From assembly GCF_018502485.1 (NCBI RefSeq), contig NZ_CP075546.1: DNA of 64,000 nt; one strand, given 5' to 3'. The notes below the pieces were generated by a model. That model saw only the letters and a program-made list of their open reading frames with translations. It was not told the DNA's origin and searched no databases. Both the position numbers and the translations under genes were made by a program. This stretch comes from Methanospirillum purgamenti (GTDB taxonomy: Archaea > Halobacteriota > Methanomicrobia > Methanomicrobiales > Methanospirillaceae). This document shows, one piece after another, positions 10,044 to 19,185 of this stretch. Position 1 is the first letter of the stretch. Each line of letters opens with the position of its first letter.

Positions 10044-11741
10044 TTATATGAGATTTGTTCCGGTATAGATACCAGAACCAATCAGCCAGTCATCTCCGGC
10101 TGGAAGAACATAACAGAGTTTTAATTCATTATTTGCGGTATCCGGATTATAATAAACCACATAAACAAATCCCCCGCCTCTCTCTGCAGTGTAGATTTCC
10201 TGAGCAATAATTGGTACACCATACATATCCAAATAGTTCATCCGGTTTGTTCCGATTATTTCTGGTTGATAGGGAAGAGCAAGGGTAGTTCCATCATATC
10301 CATAGGCAAAGATATATGATCCACCATTTGCAAATGATTGATTTATGTCATTAAAATCCTTTACAGCCTGCTCTTTTCCAACCTCCTGTGCATGACTGAC
10401 TGCATGTTTTACCCGGTTTATAAGTGCTTTTATATCCTCTTGATTTAATTCTGCATTTATCCAGGGAACATATACACCGGAACCAATGAACCAATTTTCA
10501 TCAACTGGTTCAATCAAAGACAATTTAAGTTGATTCTGGTACTCATTCTGAGGATTTTTATAGATATAGTAAAGAAATCCTCCTCCTCGTTTGGCTGCAT
10601 CCAAAAAGGCAGGCATAATTGATAATCCATTCACATCAGTAAGATCCATTCGGCTTTTTCCGATAAGGCCCTGCTGATACGGAAGTGCCAAAGTTGTTCC
10701 GTTCATATCATAAGCAAAAATATACATGTCATCAGTAACATACGCCCCCGAAAGGTTGTTAAAATCGGCACAAGCATTCTCCTTACCTTTCATTCGTGCT
10801 GCTACTGCTGCATCCTGAACAAATTGCTTCAGGTCAGAAATACTCGTATCAAGATCTGATGAAGATATTTGAGAGACTGATCTATTTTCATTATTTGAAT
10901 CATCAAGGTTTTTAACAAGACCAATTCGCCATTCCTGATTATCCTGTTCCAATGATGTCCACACTGCCTCACGTCTGACCTGTTTATCCCAGTTTTGATT
11001 CCAGAATGTGTATTCTATAGCTCCCTCTTTATTTTCTACAACAGTACGTGAAACATTTCTCATCTCATTCGTATCATAAATTGGATCCGTGAGGACATTT
11101 GTTCCAATCTCTGCCTCACTGGTCTCATAAACAGTCATACCTCCTGTTTCCAGAATGAAAACTTCATAACCGGTCTGTTCAGTGAAGGGAACAAGGATAG
11201 GACGAAGGAATTCTTCTGGGCGAATCGTTACATCAGTATACCCGAGATATTCATTTTTTTCAGAGAATATCGGGTAACTTATTGAAATCCCATAAAACCC
11301 TTCTTCAAGATAAAATATATTACTAATCACCGGTTCTTTTCTTTCATTCGCAAACCGGGTTTCATTCTGATAACCTAAATCGCTACCAATAAGGCTTATG
11401 AATTGGATAGGAGATGCAGCGGTAACGTCATTTTCTTTTGAAATAATCAAAGAGGAATGTCCATGTGTAACATTAGAGAGTTTTTCTGAGAGAATTTTTG
11501 TTGCTTCACTTCCTGACAAACCAGATCTTTTAAGCGATTCAGCACTAATTTTATTTTGTTCCTTGACTAAATCAAGTTCATCCTGAATTTCTGTGATAAT
11601 CCTATCAAGGGCTAATACCATACTACTATCCTGGACATTTCCTGAATTATTCATTGATTCCTCAGCAAGCGAATTTATATCGGCAGAAACCGGATACAAA
11701 AAGATTAGAAACAAAGCCAATATGGCAAATTTTAAGGACAT
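10044..11741 (-). CDS. Exported soluble sensor protein with three Cache-type domains
   Basis: About 565 residues from the ATG at 11741, chosen because it starts a clean signal peptide (SLKFAILALFLIFLYPVSA); the frame stays open to a TTG at 11834. Residues about 30-280 look like a double Cache domain (QFISLIGSDLGYQNE, YPIFSEKNEYLGYTDV). Two tandem single-Cache repeats of about 120 residues follow, each with an FAYDMNGTTLALPYQ-type strand, (I/L)IG(K/T)(N/S)RM, a RGGGF(L/V)Y turn and W(F/L)IGSG(V/I)Y near the end. The same repeat forms the C-terminus of the protein at 20021. No membrane segment or output domain follows, so it probably binds small molecules outside the membrane and hands the signal to another protein. 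This is inference. Confidence 0.75.
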   Translation of the reverse strand: MSLKFAILALFLIFLYPVSADINSLAEESMNNSGNVQDSSMVLALDRIITEIQDELDLVKEQNKISAESLKRSGLSGSEATKILSEKLSNVTHGHSSLIISKENDVTAASPIQFISLIGSDLGYQNETRFANERKEPVISNIFYLEEGFYGISISYPIFSEKNEYLGYTDVTIRPEEFLRPILVPFTEQTGYEVFILETGGMTVYETSEAEIGTNVLTDPIYDTNEMRNVSRTVVENKEGAIEYTFWNQNWDKQVRREAVWTSLEQDNQEWRIGLVKNLDDSNNENRSVSQISSSDLDTSISDLKQFVQDAAVAARMKGKENACADFNNLSGAYVTDDMYIFAYDMNGTTLALPYQQGLIGKSRMDLTDVNGLSIMPAFLDAAKRGGGFLYYIYKNPQNEYQNQLKLSLIEPVDENWFIGSGVYVPWINAELNQEDIKALINRVKHAVSHAQEVGKEQAVKDFNDINQSFANGGSYIFAYGYDGTTLALPYQPEIIGTNRMNYLDMYGVPIIAQEIYTAERGGGFVYVVYYNPDTANNELKLCYVLPAGDDWLIGSGIYTGTNLI

Positions 11742-11872
11742 TATGTAGATTTTTCGTAACGAACCAATTAATAGTTCCGATATTAATATGACAATTGTGT
11801 CCTTTTCGATCCGATGATTATAGGGAATATCCAATAACTATCATAATCCTTTATCGATGGTTTCTATAAAAT

Positions 11873-12352
11873 TTAAGATTTTTTAGCAATCATTTCAATC
11901 TCAACGAATGCTCCTTTCGGAAGGCTGGCTACCCCCACTGTTGATCGTGAAGGAGTTGCATTTCCCATATAGCGGGAATATATCTCATTAACCGTCGAAA
12001 AATCAGAGATGTTCGTGAGATATATATGAGTATTTATAACATCATCAAACCCCAGTCCAGAAACAGCCAGAATTGCCTTGAGGTTTTTCATGACCTGGTG
12101 AGTCTGGTCTTCCAAAGTATCTGCGAGAGCTCCGGTTTGTGGATCAATTCCGATCTGACCTGATGTGTATTCATAATCATTTACAGCAACTCCCTGGCTG
12201 TATGGTCCTATTGGTTTTGGAGCCTGATCTGTATAGATAATTTCTTTGTGTGGAGAATTGATCAGTACCGTAAAAAGACTCATCAGAACCATGCCCAGAA
12301 TAATGCATACAATTGCCATTAAAATAGTATTTTTATCCTCTTTCAGATTCAT
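11873..12352 (-). CDS. Membrane-anchored RidA/YjgF-family protein
   Basis: 159 residues. Residues about 10-33 are one hydrophobic segment (ILMAIVCIILGMVLMSLFTV) behind a charged start, followed by a canonical RidA domain: APKPIGPYSQ, YTSGQIGIDPQTG, NLKAILAVSGLGFDDV and the arginine-bearing PSRSTVGVASLPKGAFVEIE. RidA enzymes hydrolyse reactive imines and enamines released by PLP enzymes in the cytosol, as homotrimers. Keeping the key Arg and the final Glu suggests an active imine deaminase. An N-terminal anchor that would place the domain outside the membrane is unusual. It lies 131 bp upstream of the triple-Cache gene on the same strand. Confidence 0.85.
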   Translation of the reverse strand: MNLKEDKNTILMAIVCIILGMVLMSLFTVLINSPHKEIIYTDQAPKPIGPYSQGVAVNDYEYTSGQIGIDPQTGALADTLEDQTHQVMKNLKAILAVSGLGFDDVINTHIYLTNISDFSTVNEIYSRYMGNATPSRSTVGVASLPKGAFVEIEMIAKKS

Positions 12353-12651
12353 AAAATGTTTTTGTGTATTTCATATTATAACTAGTCACTTCTTTTTTTT
12401 CCATCTATGCCATTTGATCCACTTTTTCTGGAATAAAAGATGAAAACTACAACCATCAATTGAGAGGTAAGGTGCAGGGCATTTTTTACTGTCAAACTCA
12501 TATGATGATGAATGAGGCCCATTTCTGGAAAAAATAATAGAAAATCCGTCATAAAAATAAAGGGGATGTGCCCTGATTTTTGCCCCCATATCGCCCCGCT
12601 ATTGGGAGATCTCACGTTATTAGTAAGTTTCTTAATCGTGATACATACTCT
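12353..12651. other. Intergenic stretch, nothing recognised
   Basis: About 300 bp between the RidA gene and the end of the ABC transporter operon, both on the minus strand. Two overlapping minus-strand frames of 67 and 77 codons exist at 12382-12615, but they have no ribosome-binding site or recognisable content, and read as noise. The stretch probably holds the RidA promoter. Confidence 0.3.
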
Positions 12652-13401
12652 CTATCCGGATGTCACATCCCTGGTAACTTCACGGACACATTGCATCATA
12701 ACGAAATCTGCTAAATCTCTGGGGCGTTTACAAGGGATCTGAATCTCTTTTATAACGCATGATGGTCTTTTTGAAAGAATTAAAATACGATCTCCCAGAT
12801 AGACTGCTTCTTCCGGATTATGAGTTACAATAAAAAACGTTGTTCCAAGTACATCACGAATTCTGATCACTTCATCCTGAAGTTCACGTCTGGAAAATGG
12901 ATCTAGTGCACTGAATGGTTCATCCATCAGAAGAATTTCCGGTTCAATGGCAAGAGCACGGGCAACCGCAACCCGCTGCTTCATTCCACCTGATAACTGA
13001 TGGGGAAGGGCATTCGCAAACTCTTCCATGTGTACAAGAGTGAGCAACTCTTTCACTTTTTGTGTAATCTGTTCATTAGGGATCTTTCGAACTTTCATTC
13101 GAAGACCATATGCAATATTGTCATAAACAGAGAGCCAGGGAAAAAGACCATGTTCCTGAAATACCATGGCAGTGTGAACAGGATCAAAGACATTTCCTTC
13201 ACTCCCACAGATAGTCCCGGTATCGGCAGATTCGAGTCCTGAAAGGATACGAAGTACCGTTGATTTCCCACACCCGGAAGGTCCCATCAGACAGACTATC
13301 TCTCCTTTATTTATATCACAGGAGATGTCTGATAATGCTTGAAAATGTGTTTGTTCATTCTGAAACTGTTTTGATATTCCTTTTAGGACTAAAACCTGCA
13401 T
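12652..13401 (-). CDS. ABC transporter ATPase, nitrate/sulfonate/taurine type
   Basis: 249 residues with every ATPase motif: Walker A GPSGCGKST, the Q loop FQEHGLFPWLSVYDN, signature LSGGMKQRVAVARAL, Walker B ILLMDEPFSALD and the H loop IVTHNPEEA. The segment around the Q loop is typical of SsuB/TauB/NrtD. It powers import through the permease encoded just upstream; the two genes overlap by one base (TAATG), so they are translationally coupled. It is the last gene of the three-gene operon. The transported compound cannot be told from this subunit. Confidence 0.93.
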   Translation of the reverse strand: MQVLVLKGISKQFQNEQTHFQALSDISCDINKGEIVCLMGPSGCGKSTVLRILSGLESADTGTICGSEGNVFDPVHTAMVFQEHGLFPWLSVYDNIAYGLRMKVRKIPNEQITQKVKELLTLVHMEEFANALPHQLSGGMKQRVAVARALAIEPEILLMDEPFSALDPFSRRELQDEVIRIRDVLGTTFFIVTHNPEEAVYLGDRILILSKRPSCVIKEIQIPCKRPRDLADFVMMQCVREVTRDVTSG

Positions 13402-14171
13402 TACTCCTTCCCCTGCCAGTTAAAGAGCTTTGTTTGTCCCATTCTGAAGAAATAATCTGCAACAATGCCGATAACCCCGATGACAATCATACCAGCAACA
13501 ATGACCTGTATCTGTCCCAGATTATATGCAAACATAATCAGATATCCTAGGCCAGCACTTGTTCCGGGTAACATCTCAGCTGCTACAAGACACATCCATG
13601 CAACCCCGAATGCCAGACGCAATCCGGTCCAAATTGAAGGTAAAGCTCCAGGAATGACTACCGTTTTGAATATTTCTAAGGTCGTGGCTCCAAGAGTCTG
13701 TGCAACTTCAAGCCACCGTACCCTGACACTCCTGACTCCTTCAATCGTACTGATAAAGACCGGAAAAAACGAACCGATGAAAATAATAAAGATGAGAGAG
13801 CCGAATCCAATTTTAAACCATGCAATCGCGAGAGGCATCCAGGCAATAGGTGGGACTGGTCGTAAGATCTGGATAATGGGATTAACATAATCCTCTGCAG
13901 ATTTTGACCACCCACATAAGAGCCCTAAAAATACACCAATTAATACCGCAAGGAAAAATCCATTTAAAACACGCTGAAGACTGATGAAACTGTTTTGATA
14001 TAGTGAAGCCCCACCAAATAATGGTTCAAATGGGTGAATCAGGACTGGAATGATTGTTTCCCAGCCGGGCAGTATGAAACTGTTTTGAATGTATATCGAA
14101 AGAACCTGCCAGATTAAGATAATTCCTACAGGTATGGCAAGTCCCTTGAGAAATCCATGAAACCGCTTCAT
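13401..14171 (-). CDS. ABC transporter permease, SsuC/TauC type
   Basis: 256 residues with about six membrane segments (first at residues 8-28). The EAA loop that docks to the ATPase is seen as VAQTLGATTLEIFKTVVIPGALP around 160-185. It forms the membrane channel of the importer with the ATPase downstream. Its start overlaps the stop of the binding-protein gene by four bases (ATGA). Family members bring in nitrate, sulfonates, taurine or thiamine precursors; the substrate here is open. Confidence 0.92.
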   Translation of the reverse strand: MKRFHGFLKGLAIPVGIILIWQVLSIYIQNSFILPGWETIIPVLIHPFEPLFGGASLYQNSFISLQRVLNGFFLAVLIGVFLGLLCGWSKSAEDYVNPIIQILRPVPPIAWMPLAIAWFKIGFGSLIFIIFIGSFFPVFISTIEGVRSVRVRWLEVAQTLGATTLEIFKTVVIPGALPSIWTGLRLAFGVAWMCLVAAEMLPGTSAGLGYLIMFAYNLGQIQVIVAGMIVIGVIGIVADYFFRMGQTKLFNWQGKE

Positions 14172-15379
14172 AGTGCTCCAAAACTCGGAAGTCCGTATAG
14201 GGAGATTTGTATTCCCTCATATTCAAATGCTTCCCGCATCATTTCTTCCTGAATTGAACTTTGAGGAACAGCAATAATTAACGGCTGCCCTGAAAAAGAC
14301 CGATTTTCCACCCATTCAATAAATGAGTTCCAATCGTCACAGGGAGCCTGATCATCCACAACCAGACCAGAACCCCCTGCATTAATAGAATGAATAATCG
14401 AAGCAGGATTGCCCATTGATATCTGCATTAGGGTAGGGACACTCCCGATATATGCAACGTCAATCGCTCTCTGTCCAAGCCCGGTCATAATCCCTCCTCC
14501 GACTTGGCCAGGGAGTAACTGAACGTCGGCAACCGGTTTGTCATTGACAATAAGCTGACATTCATCCGGTCGGTCGGATGTGTCAGATCTTGGTGCAAGA
14601 CAAAATCCATAGGTTTCACAAATCCTATCAGATTCTATAATTGTAACATAAAGAGGGGCATACAGATCAGCAGAAGGAAGATACCCAATCCGGACAGATG
14701 AAGGAGTGTTGGAAATATGTGGTTTTGAGCCATTGAGGAGATCTAAAGCACGTTTGTATACCGAACCAACCGTATTTGATGAAGAATGATCTGACATTAT
14801 ATTATCTGACAGGGATTTTTCAATTAAACCTAGATCCGGAAGAGATGCATTATCGGTAAATACAATGTGAGGAAACGCATTTTTCTCTAACTCAATAGGA
14901 TCAAGGAAAAGACCTGCTGACCTGATGGGTTTAGAGCCATACACCCATCGTGCGGTAATGTTGACAGCCTCACCTGGGTCATCATATATTTTTTGTATTC
15001 CGGCAATTGTCACCGCAGACAAGAGGGAGGCAATTTCTGGGTATTCAGTAATAAATGAATTTCGCATTACGAGAACATTACATGCGGTGTTCTCCCATTT
15101 CCTGTCAGGCGGAATATCTGCATCCCTGGCAATTACCTTTCCAATCCCTCCCATCTCTCCCGTCGAGACAACTGACTCCCACACAAAAAAGGCATCTACC
15201 TGGCTGGTATTCAGGAGCTGGGGCATAATTCCTGATGTTCCATATACTATCTGAACCAGGGGCTGATTAGGAATATCTCTCATTCTGTAATTTGAAGGCA
15301 ACTCGTAAACGAGAACCAGAGATGCCATAATAATTATACAAATCAGGAGAATATACCCTGCCCTCATTCCAAGTACCAT
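14168..15379 (-). CDS. ABC substrate-binding protein with swapped lobe order
   Basis: 403 residues, first gene of the transporter operon. Residues 1-25 are a signal peptide or anchor. In SsuA/NrtA/ThiY-type proteins the chain starts with VRIGY and a GxxDVAYVG segment, and the part with VDAFFVWE comes later. Here the later half comes first: VDAFFVWESVVS at about 60 and VLVMRNSFITEYPEIA at about 110. The usual opening half comes second: SVRIGYLPSADLYAPLYV at about 230 and AIDVAYIGSVPTLMQ at about 305. The protein ends (YEGIQISLYGLPSFGAL) where the normal chain would pass into the other half. The permease gene starts at once, so no second half is missing downstream. This reads as a circular permutation. 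An in-frame ATG at 15367 is a possible alternative start. Confidence 0.85.
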   Translation of the reverse strand: MVLGMRAGYILLICIIIMASLVLVYELPSNYRMRDIPNQPLVQIVYGTSGIMPQLLNTSQVDAFFVWESVVSTGEMGGIGKVIARDADIPPDRKWENTACNVLVMRNSFITEYPEIASLLSAVTIAGIQKIYDDPGEAVNITARWVYGSKPIRSAGLFLDPIELEKNAFPHIVFTDNASLPDLGLIEKSLSDNIMSDHSSSNTVGSVYKRALDLLNGSKPHISNTPSSVRIGYLPSADLYAPLYVTIIESDRICETYGFCLAPRSDTSDRPDECQLIVNDKPVADVQLLPGQVGGGIMTGLGQRAIDVAYIGSVPTLMQISMGNPASIIHSINAGGSGLVVDDQAPCDDWNSFIEWVENRSFSGQPLIIAVPQSSIQEEMMREAFEYEGIQISLYGLPSFGAL

Positions 15380-15586
15380 AGCACGAGGCCTTATTTATCA
15401 GTACGTTTGACAAGAGGTGCATCAGATTGAGGTTCATATCCATAATAATTGATCAATATAAATATCTCGAACATCTGCTGTTTATGAATCTTCCTCTTGA
15501 CTACAGATAGGATATTGAAAATCCACAGAATAGTCAAAAATTCTTATATCATACATACATTAAGAACGTTCTATGAACGATAGATA

Positions 15587-15883
15587 ATGATGAATATATA
15601 CACCACGTCATTTCACCCGGACAGCCCTGATGAACCAGTCCCTTGGTATGAAATTGTTGAGAACGAAATTTATACCACCCTATATCATCCGACTCACCCC
15701 CAGGAACCTGTTTCCTGGTTTATAATACGAGAACAGGAGATTTTCACTTCACCAGACCATCCAACACATCCTGATGAACCTGTTGCATGGTTTGAAATCA
15801 GAAAGAATCTGATATACCCTTCAGAAAACCATCCGACCCATGCGGATAATGATCTGCCCTGGTTTGAGATCAGAGAGATATAA
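15587..15883 (+). CDS. Small four-repeat protein, function unknown
   Basis: 98 residues made almost wholly of four imperfect repeats of about 24 residues. Each repeat reads roughly IYTT-x-HP-THP-x-EPVPWFEIR-x-(N/Q): IYTTSFHPDSPDEPVPWYEI, IYTTLYHPTHPQEPVSWF, IFTSPDHPTHPDEPVAWFEI, IYPSENHPTHADNDLPWFEI. Alternating strand and turn residues with one Trp-aromatic pair per repeat suggest a four-bladed beta-flower or beta-prism. No signal peptide. ATGs at 15587 and 15590 are both possible starts. It stands alone between the transporter operon and htpX. No known family is recognised with certainty. Confidence 0.7.
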   Translation: MMNIYTTSFHPDSPDEPVPWYEIVENEIYTTLYHPTHPQEPVSWFIIREQEIFTSPDHPTHPDEPVAWFEIRKNLIYPSENHPTHADNDLPWFEIREI

Positions 15884-15946
15884 TATCCTCATAATTTATT
15901 CAAAAGATGTCAATTACCAGGATATCGAAAAAAGAAGAATAGATAA

Positions 15947-16825
15947 TTAATATCCGCGGAGCTCAGCCCGAACTTTTTCGAGGTTTTCTATCCGCTTCTC
16001 AAGTGATGGATGAGTAGAGAAGAGCCCTGCAAGAGTCTTTCCTGAAAGGGCCGGAATGATATAGAATGCATTTGCACCTTCTGCTGCAACCTTTGCTTCA
16101 GTTGGCAGACGATCCATCCGTCCGCTGATCTTCTGAAGAGCAGAGATCAGAGCGTCAGGATTAGTAGTAATATATGCTGCACCTCGATCTGCTGCAAATT
16201 CCCTGTACCTGGAAAGTGCCATCATCAGGAGAGTTGCAATAACCCAGACAACCGCTGCAACAATTCCTGCAATTATCCATGCACCGCCTTGTTCACGATT
16301 GCTGAATAATGAAGCAAACAGGAAGTTGTTCATGATCATGGAAGCAATCATGGCAACAAAACTTGCAACTGTCATTGTAAGAATGTCACGGTTCTTGACA
16401 TGTGAAAGCTCGTGTGCCAATACTGCTTCAAGCTCGTCCTTGTTTAAGGTCTGCATGATAGAATCTGTTACAGCGACGACAGCATGATTCGGACTTCTGC
16501 CAGTTGCAAATGCATTTGGCATTGGAGAGTGCATCACGGCAATTCGTGGTTTTGGCAGATCTGCCTCTGTACATAACTTTTCGATCATGCGATGAAGATC
16601 AGGAGCTTCATCATATTCGACAATCTTAGCACCGGTACTCATGAGTACCAGTTTGTCAGAGAAGAAGTACTGAACAACGCCCATTACTACTGCTATCACG
16701 ATAATAAATCCAGATGGCAGTCCAAGGGCAAACAAGATACCCATGAATACCAGATACACGAGTAAGAGCAGTGCCCATGTCAGGAGTATACGTCCTGTCA
16801 GGCCTGCATCACGTTTCCATTTCAT
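15947..16825 (-). CDS. htpX: Membrane zinc metalloprotease HtpX
   Basis: 292 residues. Two N-terminal membrane segments (about 13-32 and 36-55) are followed by the M48 catalytic motif HELSHVKNRD at about 139 and two more hydrophobic segments, with the third zinc ligand expected in YREFAADRGAAYI. HtpX digests damaged membrane proteins on the cytosolic side together with other quality-control proteases. Length and layout match the family. It is a single gene. Confidence 0.95.
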   Translation of the reverse strand: MKWKRDAGLTGRILLTWALLLLVYLVFMGILFALGLPSGFIIVIAVVMGVVQYFFSDKLVLMSTGAKIVEYDEAPDLHRMIEKLCTEADLPKPRIAVMHSPMPNAFATGRSPNHAVVAVTDSIMQTLNKDELEAVLAHELSHVKNRDILTMTVASFVAMIASMIMNNFLFASLFSNREQGGAWIIAGIVAAVVWVIATLLMMALSRYREFAADRGAAYITTNPDALISALQKISGRMDRLPTEAKVAAEGANAFYIIPALSGKTLAGLFSTHPSLEKRIENLEKVRAELRGY

Positions 16826-16914
16826 ATTGCTCTAAGGTATTATTATCTCCGAGGATAAAGAGTTATACCGATCCACTGAATATATCTGCCTGAACAGAAG
16901 AAGAAAGGATTTAA

Positions 16915-17376
16915 TCAGGTATCAATGACCGCCATGCGGACCGCCTCTTCGGGACCGGTGCAGGCAATAACACCCGGTATGTCCCAGGTAGAAAGACCAT
17001 ACACAGGGATTTGAGATTTTAGAGCATACGCGATCTCAGTCAACGTACCATATTCTCCCCCTATCGCAATGACAGCATCGCATGAACCGATAAGGATGAA
17101 ATTTCGGGCATGATTCATCTGGGTTTTAATAATTGCTGATAAGAAAGGATTCCCTTCACAACCAGGAACAATTCCAATAGCGACTCCTCCTTCCTGAATA
17201 GCCCCCTGGCATGATGCTTCCATTATTCCACCCATTCCACCGGAAAGGAGAATGGCTCCTGCACGGGCAAGCAGGGACCCGATCTTTTTTGCCAGAAGAA
17301 TTTCTGATTCAGATGCACTCGAAGCTCCGATAACTGCGACCTGCTTTTTTCGTTTCCATGCCTGGTTCGAAGTCAT
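16915..17376 (-). CDS. LOG-like Rossmann protein (TIGR00725 type)
   Basis: 153 residues from the ATG at 17376, which has GAGGT eight bases upstream; an in-frame ATG at 17400 lacks a site. The sequence shows a Rossmann fold of the SLOG/LOG group: VAVIGASSAS at the start, LSGGMGGIMEASCQGA for the nucleotide phosphate site and IAIGGEYGTLTEIAYAL near the end. LOG enzymes release cytokinin-like bases from nucleotide 5'-monophosphates; the archaeal TIGR00725 subgroup has no proven substrate, so only nucleotide binding is claimed. Confidence 0.85.
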   Translation of the reverse strand: MTSNQAWKRKKQVAVIGASSASESEILLAKKIGSLLARAGAILLSGGMGGIMEASCQGAIQEGGVAIGIVPGCEGNPFLSAIIKTQMNHARNFILIGSCDAVIAIGGEYGTLTEIAYALKSQIPVYGLSTWDIPGVIACTGPEEAVRMAVIDT

Positions 17377-17789
17377 AATGAAAACCTCTACTGGAAGCAT
17401 ACATCAGCCTTTCTATCGAAAAATCTTGTAATTTGACTGATCTGAAACTGAAAATTCTTCCTCTTATGTTCTCATCAATGTCAGGAGACATTTATAAAAT
17501 GAAACATATATAAAAAGATATAATGATATCTTAAATCGTGTAAACATTCATTCCGAATTGTTCACTCTGGAATGGCCCAATCACTTTTCCTACCCTGATA
17601 TACCCTATCAGATCTTGATATTCATGAATCTGCTCTGATTGAGATATATGAACTCAATATGGTAATTCAATCCATTCGTGAGTAGGAAAATCATCTCTAA
17701 AGGGAATTTTAGAAAACCCAAACATCCGAGAGAAGAAGTATACAGATTTTTGATTGACTAAAAGTATTATACCCGAAAAATTGATGTAA
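17377..17789. other. Intergenic stretch, nothing recognised
   Basis: About 410 bp between divergent genes. It holds A/T-rich runs near 17505 (a TATATAAAAAGATA-like tract) that could be archaeal promoter elements, and no frame that reads as protein. Confidence 0.3.
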
Positions 17790-18494
17790 ATGACGAAGAA
17801 TACAATTAAAATTAACAATATCCCGGCGTTATTATGGGGCGAAAAGAGCAACAAACTATTCATTGCGGTTCATGGTAACCTGTCGCATAAGGAAGATACC
17901 GTCATCGAACTTCTCGCGAATGAGGCAATTAAGAAGGGTTATCAGGTATTAAGCTTTGATCTCCCGGAGCATGGAGATCGGAAAGGAGAGGAAACCCCAT
18001 GTAAGGTGCAGCATTGTGTCCATGATCTCAAAGAAATCGGGAAATATGCTCAAGAACACTGGGACCAGGTATCCCTCTTTGCCTGCAGTATGGGAGCTTA
18101 CTTCAGCATGTTAACCTATCGTGATATTGGTCTGAAAACAGCCCTTTTTCTCTCTCCGGTGGTTGATATGGAACGAATCATCCGGAATATGATGATATGG
18201 TTTCAGGTATCTCCGGAGCGGTTGGAGAAAGAAGGGACGATAGATACCCCGGTTGGTCAGAAGTTATATTGGGATTATTTCTGTTATGTGTTAGAGCACC
18301 CGGTTGACAAGTGGAATATTGATACCCGAATCCTATACGGAGCAAAGGATAATCTGGTCGAGGTTGATACCATCAGCAATTTCATCGAAAAATTTCCATG
18401 TACCCTGGAAATTATGGATGAAGGAGAACATTATTTCCATACGGTTGACCAGTTACATAGATTTAGAGTATGGTTACAATCTCATATCGATTAA
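17790..18494 (+). CDS. Cytosolic alpha/beta hydrolase
   Basis: 234 residues, no signal peptide. The fold signature is clear: LFIAVHGNLSHKED (oxyanion region), VLSFDLPEHGDR, nucleophile elbow ACSMGA with Ser at about 110, acid in LYGAKDNLV and the His in EGEHYFHT. It belongs to the serine aminopeptidase/esterase side of the superfamily; the natural substrate is unknown. The GNAT gene follows after 68 bp on the same strand. Confidence 0.8.
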   Translation: MTKNTIKINNIPALLWGEKSNKLFIAVHGNLSHKEDTVIELLANEAIKKGYQVLSFDLPEHGDRKGEETPCKVQHCVHDLKEIGKYAQEHWDQVSLFACSMGAYFSMLTYRDIGLKTALFLSPVVDMERIIRNMMIWFQVSPERLEKEGTIDTPVGQKLYWDYFCYVLEHPVDKWNIDTRILYGAKDNLVEVDTISNFIEKFPCTLEIMDEGEHYFHTVDQLHRFRVWLQSHID

Positions 18495-18562
18495 ATGAAT
18501 TCCGAAGAATCTACCTAAAAATAATGATGGATATCTACTTATTTTAGAAATTATGATGTGAA

Positions 18563-18988
18563 ATGTCTCAAATTAATTTTAATGAAGAATGGAAGGATCT
18601 TCCCATTCATCAATTACACAGGTTGTTCATGTCAGCAGGTTGGATCAGAGAGCCTGAAACACCAAAGATGATTCAAAATTTCAATCTTCCTTTTATTAAT
18701 TCTACACTTGTGGTTTCGGCCTGGCACGAGGAAAGATTAGTGGGAGTTGTCAGGGTACTTTCTGATAAAATAAGCAGATCGATAATTTACGATCTGGTTG
18801 TTGATACAGAGTATCAATCCAAAGGAATCGGAGGGGAGTTGCTTAAGCGTTGTATTCAGACATATCCCAAAACGGAGTGGACTGTTCAGACAAATAACGA
18901 AAATGTAGGCTATTATCTGAAAAATGGTTTTATCAACTATCCCAGAAATGTCCTTTTTAAACCTTCGGTATGGGATCCGGAATATTAG
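18563..18988 (+). CDS. GNAT-family N-acetyltransferase
   Basis: 141 residues. The acetyl-CoA binding motif is seen as VVDTEYQSKGIGGELLKRC (the QxxGxG form), preceded by LVGVVRVLSD and followed by NVGYYLKNGF, the standard order of GNAT motifs. The length is that of a single-domain enzyme. Acceptor unknown. It may share a transcript with the hydrolase just upstream. Confidence 0.88.
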   Translation: MSQINFNEEWKDLPIHQLHRLFMSAGWIREPETPKMIQNFNLPFINSTLVVSAWHEERLVGVVRVLSDKISRSIIYDLVVDTEYQSKGIGGELLKRCIQTYPKTEWTVQTNNENVGYYLKNGFINYPRNVLFKPSVWDPEY

Positions 18989-19185
18989 GCAATTTGTTTC
19001 ATCCTGAAAAAAGAAAAATTATTTTGGGAACGTTTTTTCAAATTATCTAAACACGTGAATTCTAATTCCTTTATTTTGGATAAATTATGTATAGTTTTAA
19101 AGATTTGAGGGATTGAGGGTACATCAGCCATATTATTCCCGGGAAAAAACAATACGGATATATAATAATATACAGAATAGGGAGT

